Positions 23,326 to 35,335 of a DNA stretch of 64,000 bases are shown here, piece after piece; positions within the stretch are counted from its first letter, which is position 1; each line of letters starts with the position of its first letter. The stretch lies in NCBI GenBank assembly GCA_021234155.1, contig JAJEKV010000058.1, positions 4,164,600 through 4,228,599 on the forward strand, given 5' to 3'. Under the pieces are notes generated by a model. It did not search any database, was not told the origin of the DNA, and saw nothing but the letters and a program-made list of their open reading frames with translations. Origin of the DNA: Isoetes taiwanensis. Lineage: Eukaryota; Streptophyta; Lycopodiopsida; Isoetales; Isoetaceae. Both the position numbers and the translations under genes were made by a program.

Positions 23326-24711
23326 ATGTGGCATGGTTGAGCCATCTTGGCATGTTGGAGCCTAAGTGGCATGTTTGAGCCACCTTTGCATGTTTGAGCC
23401 TAGGTGGCATGTTGGAGCCCACATGGCATGTTTGAGTCACCTTAGCATATTTTAGCCTAGGTAGTGTGTTGGAGCCCACGTGGCATGTTGGAGCCTAATT
23501 GGTATGTTGGAGCCCATGTGGCATGGTTGAGCCATCTTGGCATGTTGGAGCCTAAGTGGCATGTTTGAGCCACCTTGGCACGTTGGAGCCTAGGTGGCAT
23601 GTTTGAGCCACCTTGGCATGTTGGAGCCTAGGTGCTATGTTTGAGCCACCTTGGCATGTTGGAGCCTAGGTGGCACCTTTGAGCCACCTTGGCACGTTGG
23701 AGCCCACGTCGTATGGTTGAGCCACCTTGGCATGTTGGATTGAGCCTCCTTGGCATGTTGGGAGCCTAGGTGGCATGTTGGAACCCACGTGGCATGTTTG
23801 AGCCACCTTGGCACCTAGGTGGCATGTTTGAGCCTAGGTGGCATGTTGGAGCCTAGGTGGCATGTTTGAGCCACCTTGGCATGTTGGAGCCCACATGGCA
23901 TTATGGAGTCCACGTGGCATGTTTGAGCCACCTTGGCATGTTGGAGCCTAGGTGGCATGTTGGAGCCTAGGTGGCATGTTGGAGCCCACCTTGGCAGGTT
24001 TGAGCCTAGGTGGCATGTTTGAGCCTAGGTGGCATGTTGGAGCCTAAGTGGCATGTTTGAGCCACCTTGGCATGTTTGAGCCTAGGTGGCATGTTGGAGC
24101 TTAGCATGTTTGAGCCTAGGTGGCATGTTGGAGCCTAGGTGGCATGTTAGAGCTTAGGTGGCATGTTAGAGCCACGACGGCATGTTGGAGCCTAGGTGGC
24201 ATGTTTGAGCCCACCTTGGCATGTTTGAGCCTAGGTGGCATGTTTGAGCCAACTTGGCATGTTTGAGCCTAGGTGGCATGTTGGAGCCACCTTGGCATGT
24301 TGGAGCCACCTTGGCATTCTTGAGCCTAGGTGGCATGGTTGAGCTATCTTGGCTTGTTTGCGCCACCTTGGCATGTTTGAGCCAAGGTGGCATGTTGGAG
24401 TCTAGGTGGCATTTTTGAGCCACCTTGGCATGTTGGAGCCTAAGTGGCATGTTGTGAGCCACCTTAGCATGTTTGAGCCTAGGTGGCATGTTGGAGCCTA
24501 GGTGGCATGTTGGAGCCTAGGTGGCATGTTAGAGCTTAGGTGGCATGTTAGAGCCACGACGGCATGTTGGGGGCTAGGTGGCATGTTTGAGCCACCTTGT
24601 CATGTTTGAGCCTAGGTGGCATGTTGGAGCCTATGTGGCATGTTGGAGCTTAGGTGGCATGTTTGAGCCATCTTGGCATGTTTGAGCCTAGGTGGCATGT
24701 TGGAGCCACCT
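23326..24711 (-). repeat. 19 bp minisatellite, block 2 (inverted orientation)
   Basis: About 70 units (by length) in the opposite orientation to blocks 1 and 3: TTGGAGCCTAGGTGGCATG and TTTGAGCCACCTTGGCATG alternate. Some higher-order repetition is visible: the phrase around TTAGAGCCACGACGGCATG occurs at about 24160 and 24540 with the same neighbours. Confidence 0.95.
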
Positions 24712-26300
24712 TGGGAGGGCAAATGCCTCCCTCCGGAACCCGGTTTCCCTATCCGACCGTTGAATTCTCCATTCAGGTAACTTGCTTCGAGCAGGCTCAA
24801 AAAAATTCAAGATCTGTCTGGGAGAACATATCCCTCCGCAAAGTGTCCTGCAGTCGACCGTGTAGAAACCTAAGTGTTTTGTCGTTCGGGCAGTACAAAG
24901 GCTCCGGAATGGAGATTTGACTTCGCCATGTCGTCCGAAACAGCGAAATTACCCTAGGGACCAAGTTACATGGTCATTTTTTGCAGCAAAAGAAACACGA
25001 ACCCTCTACATGGCAGTATTCTGCACCCTCCGCTAAGGCCAATTCACTACGAACGTGTTGGACATGAGCTACTTTGGCTTCCGGGGGGCAGGGGGTGGTC
25101 TTACGCCCACGAAACTTGGTCTCCAGGGTAATGTCGATGTTTCGAGTCCGTTGGCAGAGTCAGATCCGGTTCGAGGTGGGAGAGTTGCGTCCAGGTGGCC
25201 AAGGACCCTCAGGAGAGGACCTTTGGGATGAACTATTACAGGAGGTTTTAGGGCTCAGCTATTACGTCAGCACGCCCTCCCAACTACCTCATGACATTGT
25301 GCAAGATCCTGGTCCAATCACGGCTGGGGTATGGCCAAAACACAAATACATTGCCTTGCAGGGTTATTGTAGGGTTTGTAGCACTTTGGAGGTGGGGATT
25401 TTATTGGATTGCACTTGAGACATGAATTGAGAAGCTGTGATTGAAAACAAACAATAGAAGCTGACAAAATGGGGTTTGGATTTACCGAGGTAGGCTTTCC
25501 TACTAGTGCTCCTCCGGGAGGGCAAATGCCAATGCCTCCCTTCCCGGAACCCGGTTTCCCTATCCGACCGTTGAATTCTCCCTTCAAGTAACTTGCTTCG
25601 AGCAGGCTCAAGAAAATTCAAGATCTGTCAGGAGAACATATCCCTCCCATGCAAAGTGCACTGTAATCGGCCAGGTGTAGAAACCCAAGTGTTTTGTCGT
25701 TCGAGGCAAAGTACAAAGGCTCAGGAATGGAGATTTGACTTCGCCATGTAAATCTAAAAGCGATTGAAATTACCCTAGGGACCAAGTTACATGGTCATCT
25801 TTTGCAGCAAAAGAAACACGAACCCTCTACATGGCAGTATTCTGCACCCTCCGCTAAGGCCAACTCACTACGAACGTGTTGGACATGAGCTACTTTGGTG
25901 CTTCCGGGAGCAAGGGTGGTCTTCTGCCCACGAATCTTGGTCTCCAGGGTAATGTCGATGTTTCGAGTTCGTTGACAGAGTCAGATCACAGTTCCGGGGT
26001 GGGAGAGTTGCCCGTCCGTGGCCAGGGACCCTCCAGAGAGGACATTTGGGTCGAACTTCTTCTAGAAGGTTTTAGGGCTCCGTCTTCTGGCGTCAACGCC
26101 CTCCCACTACCTCATGACATTGTGCAAGATCCTGGTCCAATCTGGCTAGGGTATGGCCTCCAAAACACAAACCCTGTGCTTTGTCAGGTTATTGTAGGGT
26201 TTACGTTATGGAGGTCGAGTTTTATTCAGTTGCACTTGAGACATGGTCGAGAAGCTGTAGTTGAAAACAAGAAGCAATAGAAACTGACAAAATGGGGTTT
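24712..26300 (+). repeat. Two direct copies of an ~800 bp repeat unit
   Basis: Unit 1 runs from 24712 to about 25510 and unit 2 from about 25511 to 26300. Both start with GGGAGGGCAAATGCC and GGAACCCGGTTTCCCTATCC and end with GACAAAATGGGGTTTGGATT. Most of the length aligns with small indels. Each contains the phrase GTGTTGGACATGAGCTACTTT. Frames of 80-134 codons through it are not conserved between copies, so it is probably non-coding. It may derive from a retroelement LTR; I have no proof. Confidence 0.9.
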
Positions 26301-26820
26301 GGATTAAATCTCCTCCTAGCTTTGCAATTAAAAGTCTAGAGCGCCTTATGCAGTAGCAAAATTGTTTGGGATCACTCGGGTTGGCCAATAGATCGAAACT
26401 CTGTTATTTCAGTTCTCATGGCTCCCCATGCATGTTTAGAAATGGTCCACCACGTTATCAAAGAAGTCGACCACGTTTTGGCCTCCAAAACGTGAACCCT
26501 GTGCGTTGCCAGGTTATTGTAGGGTTTACGTTATGGAGGTCGAGTTTTATTCAGTTGCACTTGAGACATGGTCGAGAAGCTGCAGTTGAAAACAAGAAGC
26601 AATAGAAACTGACGAAATGGGGTTTGGATTTATCCTCCTCCCAGTGTCACAATTAGAAGTCAATAACACATTTTGTAGTAGCAAATTTTTTTTTAAATGA
26701 TTCGGGATCGCCAATAGATCCAAAATCTGTTATTTCAGTTGCCATGGCTCCGCATGGATGTTCGAAAAAGGTACACCAGGTCCCAAGTGCAACTGACCAC
26801 GTTTTGGCCTCCATAACGTA
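26158..26820 (+). repeat. ~330 bp tandem duplication at the palindrome centre
   Basis: The stretch 26158-26487 (from the AACACAAACCCTGTG area to GACCACGTTTTGGCCTCC) is repeated at 26488-26820 in the same orientation. Shared phrases are CTGTTATTTCAGTT, CCATGGCTCC or TCATGGCTCC, and GACCACGTTTTGGCCTCC. It overlaps the end of unit 2 and forms the centre of the larger inverted arrangement. Confidence 0.85.
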
Positions 26821-28345
26821 AACCCTACAATAACCTGGCAAAGCACAGGGTTTGCGTTTTGGAGGCCATACCCTAGCCAGATTGGACCAAGATCTTGCAC
26901 AATGTCATGAGGTAGTGGGAGGGCGTTGACGCCAGAAGACGGAGCCCTAAAACCTTCCATAAGAAGTTCGTCCCAAAGGTCCTCTACGGAGGGTCCTTGG
27001 CCATGGGACGGGCAACTCTCCCACCCGAATCGTGATCCGACCGCCAGCGGACTCGAAACATCGACATTACCACGGAGACCAAGTTTCGTGGGCGGAAGAC
27101 CACCCTTGCTCGGGAAGCACCAAAGTAGCTCATGTCCAACACGTTCAGTAGTGAGTTGGCCTTAGCGGAGGGTGCGAATCTCGCCATGTAGAGGGTTAGG
27201 TGTTTCTTTTTGCTGCAAAAGATGACCATGTAACTTGGTCCCTAGGGTAATTTTCATTTTTTGATGACATGGCGAAGTCAAATCTCCATTCCTGAGCCTT
27301 TGTGCTTGCCCGACGACAAAACACTTGGATTTCTACGATACGATTGCAGGACACTTTGCGGAGGGATATGTTCTCCGGACAGATCTTGAATTTTCTTGAG
27401 CCTGCCGAAGCAAGTTACTTGAATGGAGAATTCAGCGGTCCGGATAGGGGAAACGGGTTCGAGGAAGGGAGGCATTGGCATTTGCCCTCCCGAGGAGGAG
27501 CACCGGGTAGGAAAGCCTACCTCGGTAAATCCAAACCCCATTTTGTGGGTTTCTATTGCTTCTTGTTTTCAAGCTGCGGCTTCTCGACCATGTCTCAAGT
27601 GCAATGAATAAAACTTCGACCTCCATAGCGTAAACCCTACAATAACCGGCAAGGGCGGGGTTTGTGTTTTGAAGGCCATACCCCAGCCAGATTGGACCAG
27701 GATCTTGCACAATGTCATGAGGTAGTGGGGGCGTTGGCCTTGAGAAAGCGGAGCCCTAAAACCTTCGAGGAAGAAGTTGACCCAAAGGTCCTCTCACGGA
27801 GGGTCCACGGCCCGCGGACGAGCAACTCTCCCCACCCGGGCTGTGATCCGACTCGCCAAGCGGACTCGAAACATCGACATTACCCTGGAGACCAAGTTTC
27901 GTGGGCAGAAGACCACCCTTGCTCCCGGAAGCGCCAAAGTAGCTCATGTCCAACACGTTCGTAGTGAATTGGCCTTAGCGGAGGGTGCAGAATACTGCCA
28001 TGTAGAGGGTTTGTGTTTTCTGCAAAAATGACCGTGTAACTTGGTCCCTAGGGTAATTTATTTGTTTTGGACGACATGGCGAAGTCAAATCTCCATTCGA
28101 GCCTTTGTACTGCGAGCGACAAAACACTTGGGTTTCTACGGTGGCCGACCTTGCAGGACACTTTGCGGTTTGATATGTTCTCCGGACGGATCTTGAATTT
28201 TTGAGCCCTTTCGAAGCAAGTTACCTGAATGGAGAATTCAGCGGTCGGATAGGGAAGCTAGGGTTCGGGAAGGGAGGCATTGGCATTTGCCCTCCGGAGG
28301 AGCACCGGCCTGGAAAGCCCCGCCTCGGTAACCTTTGTGATGTCC
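26820..28345 (-). repeat. Two inverted copies of the ~800 bp unit
   Basis: Unit 3 (about 26820-27545) and unit 4 (about 27546-28345) are reverse complements of units 1 and 2: they run from GGCCATACCCTAGCCAGATT through GTAGCTCATGTCCAACAC to GGCATTTGCCCTCC. Together with units 1-2 they make inverted arms of about 1.5 kb around about 26.5 kb. Confidence 0.9.
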
Positions 28346-28361
28346 GTCTCACGGGGTCCGG

Positions 28362-29312
28362 CCACCTAGGCTATAACATGCCACACGGGCTCCAACATGC
28401 CATGTGAGCTCCAACATGCCACGTGAGCTCCAACATGCCAAGTTGGCTCCAACGTGCCACCTAGGCTCAAGCATGCCAAGGTGGCTCAAATATGCCACCT
28501 AGGCTCCAACATGCCACGGGCTTCAACATGCCACGTAGGCTCCAACATGCCAACTAGGCTCCAACATGCCTCATGAGCTCTAGCATGCCGGGCTCCAACA
28601 TGCCACCTAGGCTCCAACATGCCACCTAGGCTCAAGCGTGCCAAGGTGGCTCAAACATGCCACCTAGGCTCCAACATGCCACCTACACTCCAACATGCCT
28701 CGTGGGCTCCAACATGCCACCTAGCATGCCACCTAGGCTCCAACATGCCACTTAGGCTCCAACATGCCACCTAGGCTCCAACATGCCACGTGAGCTCCAA
28801 CATGCTAAGTTGGCTCCAACGTGCCACCTAGGCTCAAGCATGCCAAGGTGGCTCAAATATGCCACCTAGGCTCCAACATGCCACCAAGGCTTCAACATGC
28901 CCCGTGAGGCTCCAACATGCCAACTAGGCTCCAACATGCCTCGTGAGCTCTAGCATGCCACCTAGGCTCCAACGTGCCACCTATGCTCCAACATGCCACG
29001 TGGGCTCCAACATGCCACCTAGCATGCCACCTAGGCTCCAACATGCCACATAGGCTCCAACATGCCACGTGAGCTCCAACATGCCACATAGGCTCCAACA
29101 TGCCAAGTTGGCTCCAACGTGCCACCTAGGCTCAAGCATGCCAATGTGGCTCAAATATGCCACCATCAGCTCCAACATGCCACATAGGTCGCAACATGCC
29201 ACACAGGCTCCAACATGCCACGTGAGCTCTAACATGCCACCTAGGCTCCAACATGCCACCTACGCTCCAACATGCCACCAAGGCTTCAACATGCCACGTA
29301 GGCTCCAACGCA
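28362..29312 (+). repeat. 19 bp minisatellite, block 3 (plus orientation)
   Basis: About 50 units (by length) in the orientation of block 1, for example CTCCAACATGCCACCTAGG. It mirrors block 2 on the other side of the 800 bp units. A higher-order period is visible: a run of about 300 bp starting AAGTTGGCTCCAACGTGCC near 28440 recurs near 28805 and 29103. Confidence 0.95.
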
Positions 29313-29572
29313 TGAATGACCAAGGCAAGATATGAATGACATGGACATGGACTTGATGACGTTAGGATATTGTTACGATTTTGCGTGGTCCTATGACATT
29401 AATGCTTAGGGATTTGTTGCAGCGGTCCTGCACCCCCTCAAGGAATACAAATCAAATTCTTGATGGTTTTGTTATGCAAAAATATGCGTTAAGTAATTGA
29501 AGTAGTTGAAGTAACTTGTCTTGCATGGAATACTAGTATAAGGACATGTGATCGTGCACGTGCATCACATGT
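29313..29572. other. No gene seen
   Basis: Unique-looking DNA between the minisatellite and the next tandem repeat. No open frame of note. Confidence 0.5.
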
Positions 29573-29881
29573 AGCAAATCAAGTACTCTGTCCTACCACT
29601 ATAAAGACCCGTGATATGGAAGGATAGGACATGTAGAGAATCAAGTATTCTTTCCTACTTCTATAAAGACATGTGACAATAGAAGTATTACACATGTCGT
29701 AATTCATGTATTCTTTCCTACAATGCCTTAGCAAATAAAGTACTCTGTCCTACTACTATAAAGACATGTGAATGGAAGTATATAGGACATGTAGAGAATC
29801 AAATATTATTTCCTACATCTATAAAGACATGTGACAATAGAATTATTAGACATGTAGAAATTCAAGTATTCTTTCCTACAG
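29573..29881 (+). repeat. Two-copy tandem repeat, ~155 bp unit
   Basis: Unit 1 (about 29573-29731) and unit 2 (about 29732-29881) share AGTACTCTGTCCTAC, CTATAAAGACATGTGA and GTATTCTTTCCTAC in the same order. Each unit is itself made of two related halves of about 75-80 bp, each with CTATAAAGAC followed by CATGT. Confidence 0.85.
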
Positions 29882-32176
29882 TGGATTGTATTATAAAATA
29901 ACATGTCACAATAGAAGAAACTATAAAACAACAGTGGATGTTCTAGTCCACTAAAAAAAGAACACCATTATCGAACAAAACCATACCTCCACAAATCCAC
30001 ATGTAGGATTCTTTGAAAACAGGACATGTAGACCTATCAAAACTGATGTTTTCAACAGTGGACCAAAAACCGGGGTGAGTGTGTAAATGCAAGGGTGAAC
30101 GATACATGGGAAGTGAGACACGCCCAAGGCCCATAAACGCATGCCATGACAATAGGGAACAAACAACCTATAGATAATGCCATATACCAAAAAACACAAC
30201 ACATAGGTGAGAACATATAGAAAAGTTGAACCCTCATATGGGTAACAACATACCAAGGAAAAGGAAAACCAATACATAGGCAATAACATTAAAAAGAAAA
30301 AGTTAAACCATTGTAGTTCATAGTATGCATAAACGTACCCTCATATGGGTAACAACATATCAAAAAAAGGAAGCCATCATATAGGCAACAAAATCGACCA
30401 TTTTAGTTCATATTAGTCATAGACGTGAAAAGTCCCACTATTTTATTTCATATATTATTCATAAGACAGCGCCAATATAAATACGGTGATGAGGCACAGA
30501 GCATATCATGCTATCAAACCCAAAGAAATCGCTGGGTAAGTGGGAAGAAATTGCAAAGGATATTCAGTCAAGATAAGGAAAAACTCGCGCAATTGAATGG
30601 GGCGTAAGGACGAGAACCCCCATTGCAGAATGATGTCCCCCAAGAACCGAACACGGGGAGGATCGAGGAGCCTATAGGAGCGAAACACCCGACGGACGGC
30701 AAGAGAAAAAGATGCGTAAAGATAAAACGCCCGGAAGAATTCAGCAGGACAATCAATGTCCCGACGGTCTAGTTGCAACGCATTGCGAACGGATGGGTGC
30801 AGAGCGTCCAAATGGTGTGTGTAGAGATGGTGCGTCGACGTCGCGATCTCCGGAGGTGCAAAAAAGAAAAAAAATCAACAATAAAGAGATCTGCAGAGCA
30901 AAGGGGGCAACTGAATGGCATAGTGATGCCCCAAGAAGATAAAGCAAGAAGGGTGGACGAGATGGTAGCATAAAAAACCCTGTAGAAAAGGGAACCATGG
31001 TATGAAGGCCGGCCAAAGAGCGGATGACAGAAGGAGCGGACAGGCTGAAAAAGGGCATGCAGAAGATTTAAAAGAGGCTGATAGCGGATAAAAATAGGTC
31101 CTCCAAAGATAGAAAGGAGGCCGAAATTGAACAAGAGAAAGAATGATGGAAATCGACCCAGCAGATTCGATAATTAGAATCACAAAAGAACCAGAGGAAG
31201 AGCGAGATGGCCGTCGAATTGGCTGGTGGAGGTTGCTCAAAGCAGAAGCCAGAAGTCCGAAGTTGGAAAACGGAAGTCGAAAGACAGAAGTCTGCAAGGT
31301 GAAGTTTGAAAATGAAATTGGAACACGGGCATGCAGAAGAATAGGGAAGGACAGATCAGAAGCGCAGAAACGAAGCCCTGGGTGCCAGACCGAGGAACCG
31401 GCAAGAGAACAAACTTCCAAAGGCCAAAGAGCCTGGATAGCAGAGAATAGAATGCAATGGGTTGTTAGATCGACAACAAAGGCAGGGATGAGACAAAAGG
31501 ATAAAAGTATGTTGGTGCGGTACAAAAAAATGCGACCCCAGCACTTAGTTCAGCACCTTGCACCTACTAGTTTATCATAGTATTCCACTTGTCATTCATT
31601 GGAACTGTTACATATTTCTATTGATTATTTAATTACCATGTGCTAGTACCAGTAATACCCTAAACAAGCTGCCATATGGGGTGCTATATAAGTGCTGTCA
31701 GCATGTGTCTGGATGCGTGCTTTTGTACCCCACCAGCATACTTTTGCCCAAAAATAAAGCACGACATGGAGAAAGGAGCAGTGGGATCGAGACTGAGGGC
31801 CAGATTGAAGTAAGAGGCATTCCTGCCAGCAGATGCTGGATCGACCAGCTAATAGGATCGATGAGAATGGGAAACCAAAGAAGATCTAACATAGATCAAA
31901 TGCAAGAAAAAGAAACCGAAAACCTCTCCGCAAGGGGCACCGGGGAGAGATCAGAAGAAAGGAAATTGAGAAATGCGAAACACAAACACGAAGATCAGGG
32001 GGAAAAAATGCAATCCCAATACAGGCAATGCCACTAAACCAGTCGGAACCTCAAACCAACTCCACACAGAACAATTCACAGGAACGGATCACCCCATCTT
32101 CACAAAGATTAAGCTAAACAACAAAGAAGAAACCAAGAAAATGCGAAACGATCAAACCATAACTCCATAATGCGAA

Positions 32177-32222
32177 ATTCTGGTAAGGGACTCGCAAAGA
32201 ACACAAAAACCGGCCATCATTC
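32177..32222 (+). repeat. ~45 bp direct repeat, copy 1
   Basis: ATTCTGGTAAGGGACTCGC followed by AAAGAACACAAAAACCGGCC recurs at 33092-33137 with one or two differences, in the same orientation, enclosing 870 bp that contain the hairpin array. Confidence 0.85.
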
Positions 32223-32660
32223 ATCACAACAGCAGTATACAATGTGTGGTAAAATCTGAATAGGGAGCTGACCATAGGAACAATGTCTAGCTACCCCATA
32301 ATGAAATAAGAAATATGCAAAGGCAAGAGAGAGAACAATGGCGACAACTTCTCATTGGGATAAAAAAACCCCGCCCTTTCGGGTTTTCGAGGAAAACCCT
32401 AATGAGAAATGGTCGCCAACGGCCTCGAGGATGCCTTGAAGAGCAAGGTAGGAAATTGGTAAAGCCAGCCCAAATGCGCATCGACACCATAGAATGTGGG
32501 AAACCTGGAAAAAGGGAGAAATGCCTAGAAAGTACCCGTTAAATGTTAAGAAAATAGGTACAACCATGGCAGGCGAGCACCCCTAAGAAAATAGTTCCCA
32601 GAAAGCAAAAACACTCATTAGACATTAGAAACCGTAAACAAACATATAGAAAAACAGAAA

Positions 32661-32881
32661 GCATCACCGAGAGGTGGAAAAAATAGCATCACGAACAGGT
32701 GGAAATCATCTAGCATCACCCAAAGGGTGGTAAAATGTATAGAGCATCACCCAGCGGGTGGAAAAATAATTTGCATCACCCATCGGGTGGAAAAAAAGCA
32801 TCACCCAACGGTTGGTCAGTACTGAACAAAAATATATAAAAATAGACGAAAATAATCACCATAGCAACACTCAATGAGTGG
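32661..32881 (+). repeat. Array of seven short hairpin units
   Basis: Units start at 32661, 32686, 32713, 32744, 32773, 32798 and 32864. The typical form is GCATCACCCANCGGGTGG, that is, stem CACCC, a 3 nt loop, and stem GGGTG. The A-rich spacers are 8-14 bp, with one gap of 48 bp. The last unit reads CACTCAATGAGTG, where both stem sides changed together and the pairing is kept; the first has a shorter CACC/GGTG stem. The array lies between the two copies of a 45 bp direct repeat. Confidence 0.85.
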
Positions 32882-32967
32882 AGGATTAATGGAGTTAGTA
32901 TCGAAAAGGAAATAAACATGAACATGAAACAAACTCAAAACTATATAAAAAGGCGGGTAGGGAGGGA

Positions 32968-33137
32968 AGCAATGGGCAAGGAAGAGACGCTGTTGTGAGA
33001 AGACGTCAATAACCAAACACTAGAATGAATAGTGCATATATAGCTGCTCGTCCCTTCCCAGAATGCCGATCCGATGGCTCGGATCGATGCCTATTCTGGT
33101 AAGGGACTCGCAAAGAACACAAAAATCGGCCGACATC
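32968..33137 (+). repeat. Dispersed hairpin repeat, copy 1
   Basis: The phrase GTGAGAAGACG, a TATA-like GCATATATAGCTGCTCG, the conserved hairpin GATCCGATGGCTCGGATC (7 bp stem, 4 nt loop) and GATGCC follow one another. The same order occurs at 35336-35470 and, more diverged, at 51733-51862. The order of a TATA-like motif and then a hairpin suggests a promoter/LTR end of an unidentified element. Confidence 0.75.
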
Positions 33138-34492
33138 CAGAGAACCTTTTTTATATCAGCCCCGCTGACGAGAAACATCAAGACATTGAGTTAGAGTCCA
33201 AATGACATAGGAAGAGTAAGAAGACGACGACCGCCATGATGAATAAGATGATCCAAGAAATAACTATTGCAAAATCGCATCCCAATGCTAGTTGAAAAAT
33301 AGAATGAGCAAAAACAAATTGTGTGGAATGTAATCTTAGACGATGTATCTTGTAAAGGCAACTGAAAATATATCTACCAACGAAGCTCCAAACTATCTGA
33401 AACCCAATTTAGAAAACCTAGGACATATATCCCTACATAGTCTAGAATAGTGAGTTCAAAACTTCAAGATAAATAACCAATATCAATAGAATAAAAACTG
33501 TTCGAAAAAATTAGAAAGATACCCACATGCATGTACCTAGACAAAATTGAATAAGCCAACCAAATGGACTCGGTGAAAAAAAAGGTTCAAGTGAATATTT
33601 ACAAATGAATAAGTGTAAGTTAAGGCAATGATAGCTGGTTATAGGTAGATATATGGCAGGTTGACAAACTAATGGTGAAGATAAGGAGAGGTAATATATT
33701 GCTAGTGAGGCATAGGGGAAAAGGCGGCTGCATGGCAAAAATGAACCCCTGGGAAGCAAGTCGTTCTAGATACAAGTGCATTGAAGAACACAGTGGCAAA
33801 ACTACAACGGTGGAGTTTGAGGTTACAAAGGTTCCATCCCTAAGGTAATGGCAATAGACCAAGGGGAGTGTTAGGGGAAACATTGAACAAAGCCAACCGA
33901 ATGAAAATAATATATCACCTCGAGCTCATGTTCGAACTAGGAGATGAAAAAAGATAAGACCTCCAAAAAACGACAGATGAGTCTATAGAAGAAGAATGGA
34001 GTGTTCCGATCACAATACAAGTCCCAAAAATAAAACTGCCATTAAGCTAGCAACAACAGGTTATCTCCTATGTGCACAATGATGGTCCACAGTAATAATG
34101 CACAAAAAATCATACAAACGATAATATGTGCCATGCAACAAGGAAGGAAATGCCCAAGAGAATACAACAAGTTAACTCCAACGATGAAAAGAAAACAACA
34201 GTATTAGAGAGACTGAGTGGAGATCGAGTGTGGTCGAGTGTAAAGTCGAGGTTGAGGTCAAAGGCGTAGCCAAAATGGATAAAGAGGGCAAGCACAAATG
34301 ACTGGGTTAAAAACCACGACTCATTGAATTGGCAGCGCTCAGGCTTGTTCTAATATGAGAGGATCAAAAATAGAAGTTGGCAAGAGGAGCCCAGTTAAAG
34401 CTATCTATTATGAGAGGATAACAACATAAGTAGACGAGATGAGGCTCGCGAAAGCGAAGTCTGTACGATGACTACTAGATAAAAAGCATACG

Positions 34493-34586
34493 TTAGCGGG
34501 AATATTAAACTCAACCAACTAAAGCTAAAAACAAAATGGGTTAGCGGGAATATTAAACTTAACCAACTAAAGATAAAACTAAAATG
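34493..34586 (+). repeat. Two-copy tandem repeat, ~46 bp unit
   Basis: GTTAGCGGGAATATTAAACT, then AACCAACTAAAG and AAAATGG, occurs twice head to tail with few differences. Confidence 0.85.
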
Positions 34587-34655
34587 GATTGACAGTACCA
34601 TGTCTCGAACCCTCATCCATAAGATGACAAACCTACACCTTAACACATCAACCGT

Positions 34656-35150
34656 CTGTTATCTGTGCAAAATACAAAAAGCAATCGAAAGATTCTATCT
34701 GAAAAACAACCTGGACCAGAGATGTATGCGAGAAGCGTTACTCCTTCAATTGACATGCATAAATCAGCCAGCATGCACGAGGCAATTGTGCTAAGGAAGA
34801 ATGAATCACGCCTGCAAAATGCATAGAAAACTGGCAAAGCAAGATGAAGACTTCGCAGATGCCTGAGCTGCCCAAATCTCTATGAATTGATTCGATTCTG
34901 ACGAATCCGCCCTGCATACAACAAAATAGTGCAAAGAAAGATACCATGGCCGCCTTCAAACCATCCCTGTGAGGAAATCAACTGTCTGCTATCTGTACAA
35001 AATATAAAAACAATCGAGGAGTTCCATCCGAAAAAAGCAATTTGGACTAGAGATGCATGCGAGAAAAGCGACTCCTGCAATTGACATGCACAAATCAACC
35101 AGCATTCACGAAGAAATTGTGCGAAGAAAGAATAAATCACGCCTCAAGTT
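34656..35150 (+). repeat. Direct duplication, ~175 bp arms
   Basis: The stretch 34656-34830 aligns with 34980-35150. Shared phrases are CTGTTATCTGT/CTGCTATCTGT, GAGATG(T/C)ATGCGAGAA and CAATTGACATGCA(T/C)AAATCA. No frame is kept between copies. Confidence 0.8.
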
Positions 35151-35204
35151 GTGAATCCTCTACATAGCATGCAAAGCAAAAAAAAATATTTCAAGAAACC
35201 ATGA

Positions 35205-35335
35205 GAAAGAGCAAGCGAAAAGGGAAGGAAAGAGGAAGAGCAATCTAAAAGGGAAGAAAAGAGGAAGAGCGATATAAAAAGGAAAAAGAGAAAGAGCAAT
35301 CTCAAAGGGAAGAAAACAGGATGGAGAGAGCCAAG
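35205..35335 (+). repeat. Purine-only tandem repeat, ~30 bp unit
   Basis: Four imperfect units of the form AAGAGCAATCTAAAAGGGAAG followed by AAAAGAGG. It has strong strand asymmetry (purines on plus). It lies next to copy 2 of the dispersed hairpin repeat. Confidence 0.8.

Noticed and set aside
22636-24800. Open frames of 60-107 codons in the minisatellite
   Set aside because: A 19 bp unit without stop codons keeps several frames open on both strands with a 19-residue period. These are by-products of the repeat.
25074-28031. Frames of 80-134 codons in the 800 bp units
   Set aside because: The frames differ between copies through indels and are not preserved, so coding is unlikely.
22630-29312. 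CRISPR-like array
   Set aside because: The units are contiguous 19 bp repeats with no unique spacers, in plant-type DNA.
30753-31525. Leu/Phe/Ser-rich minus-strand frames, possibly membrane proteins
   Set aside because: They follow from pyrimidine-rich DNA; there is no start context, conserved motif or homologous second copy.
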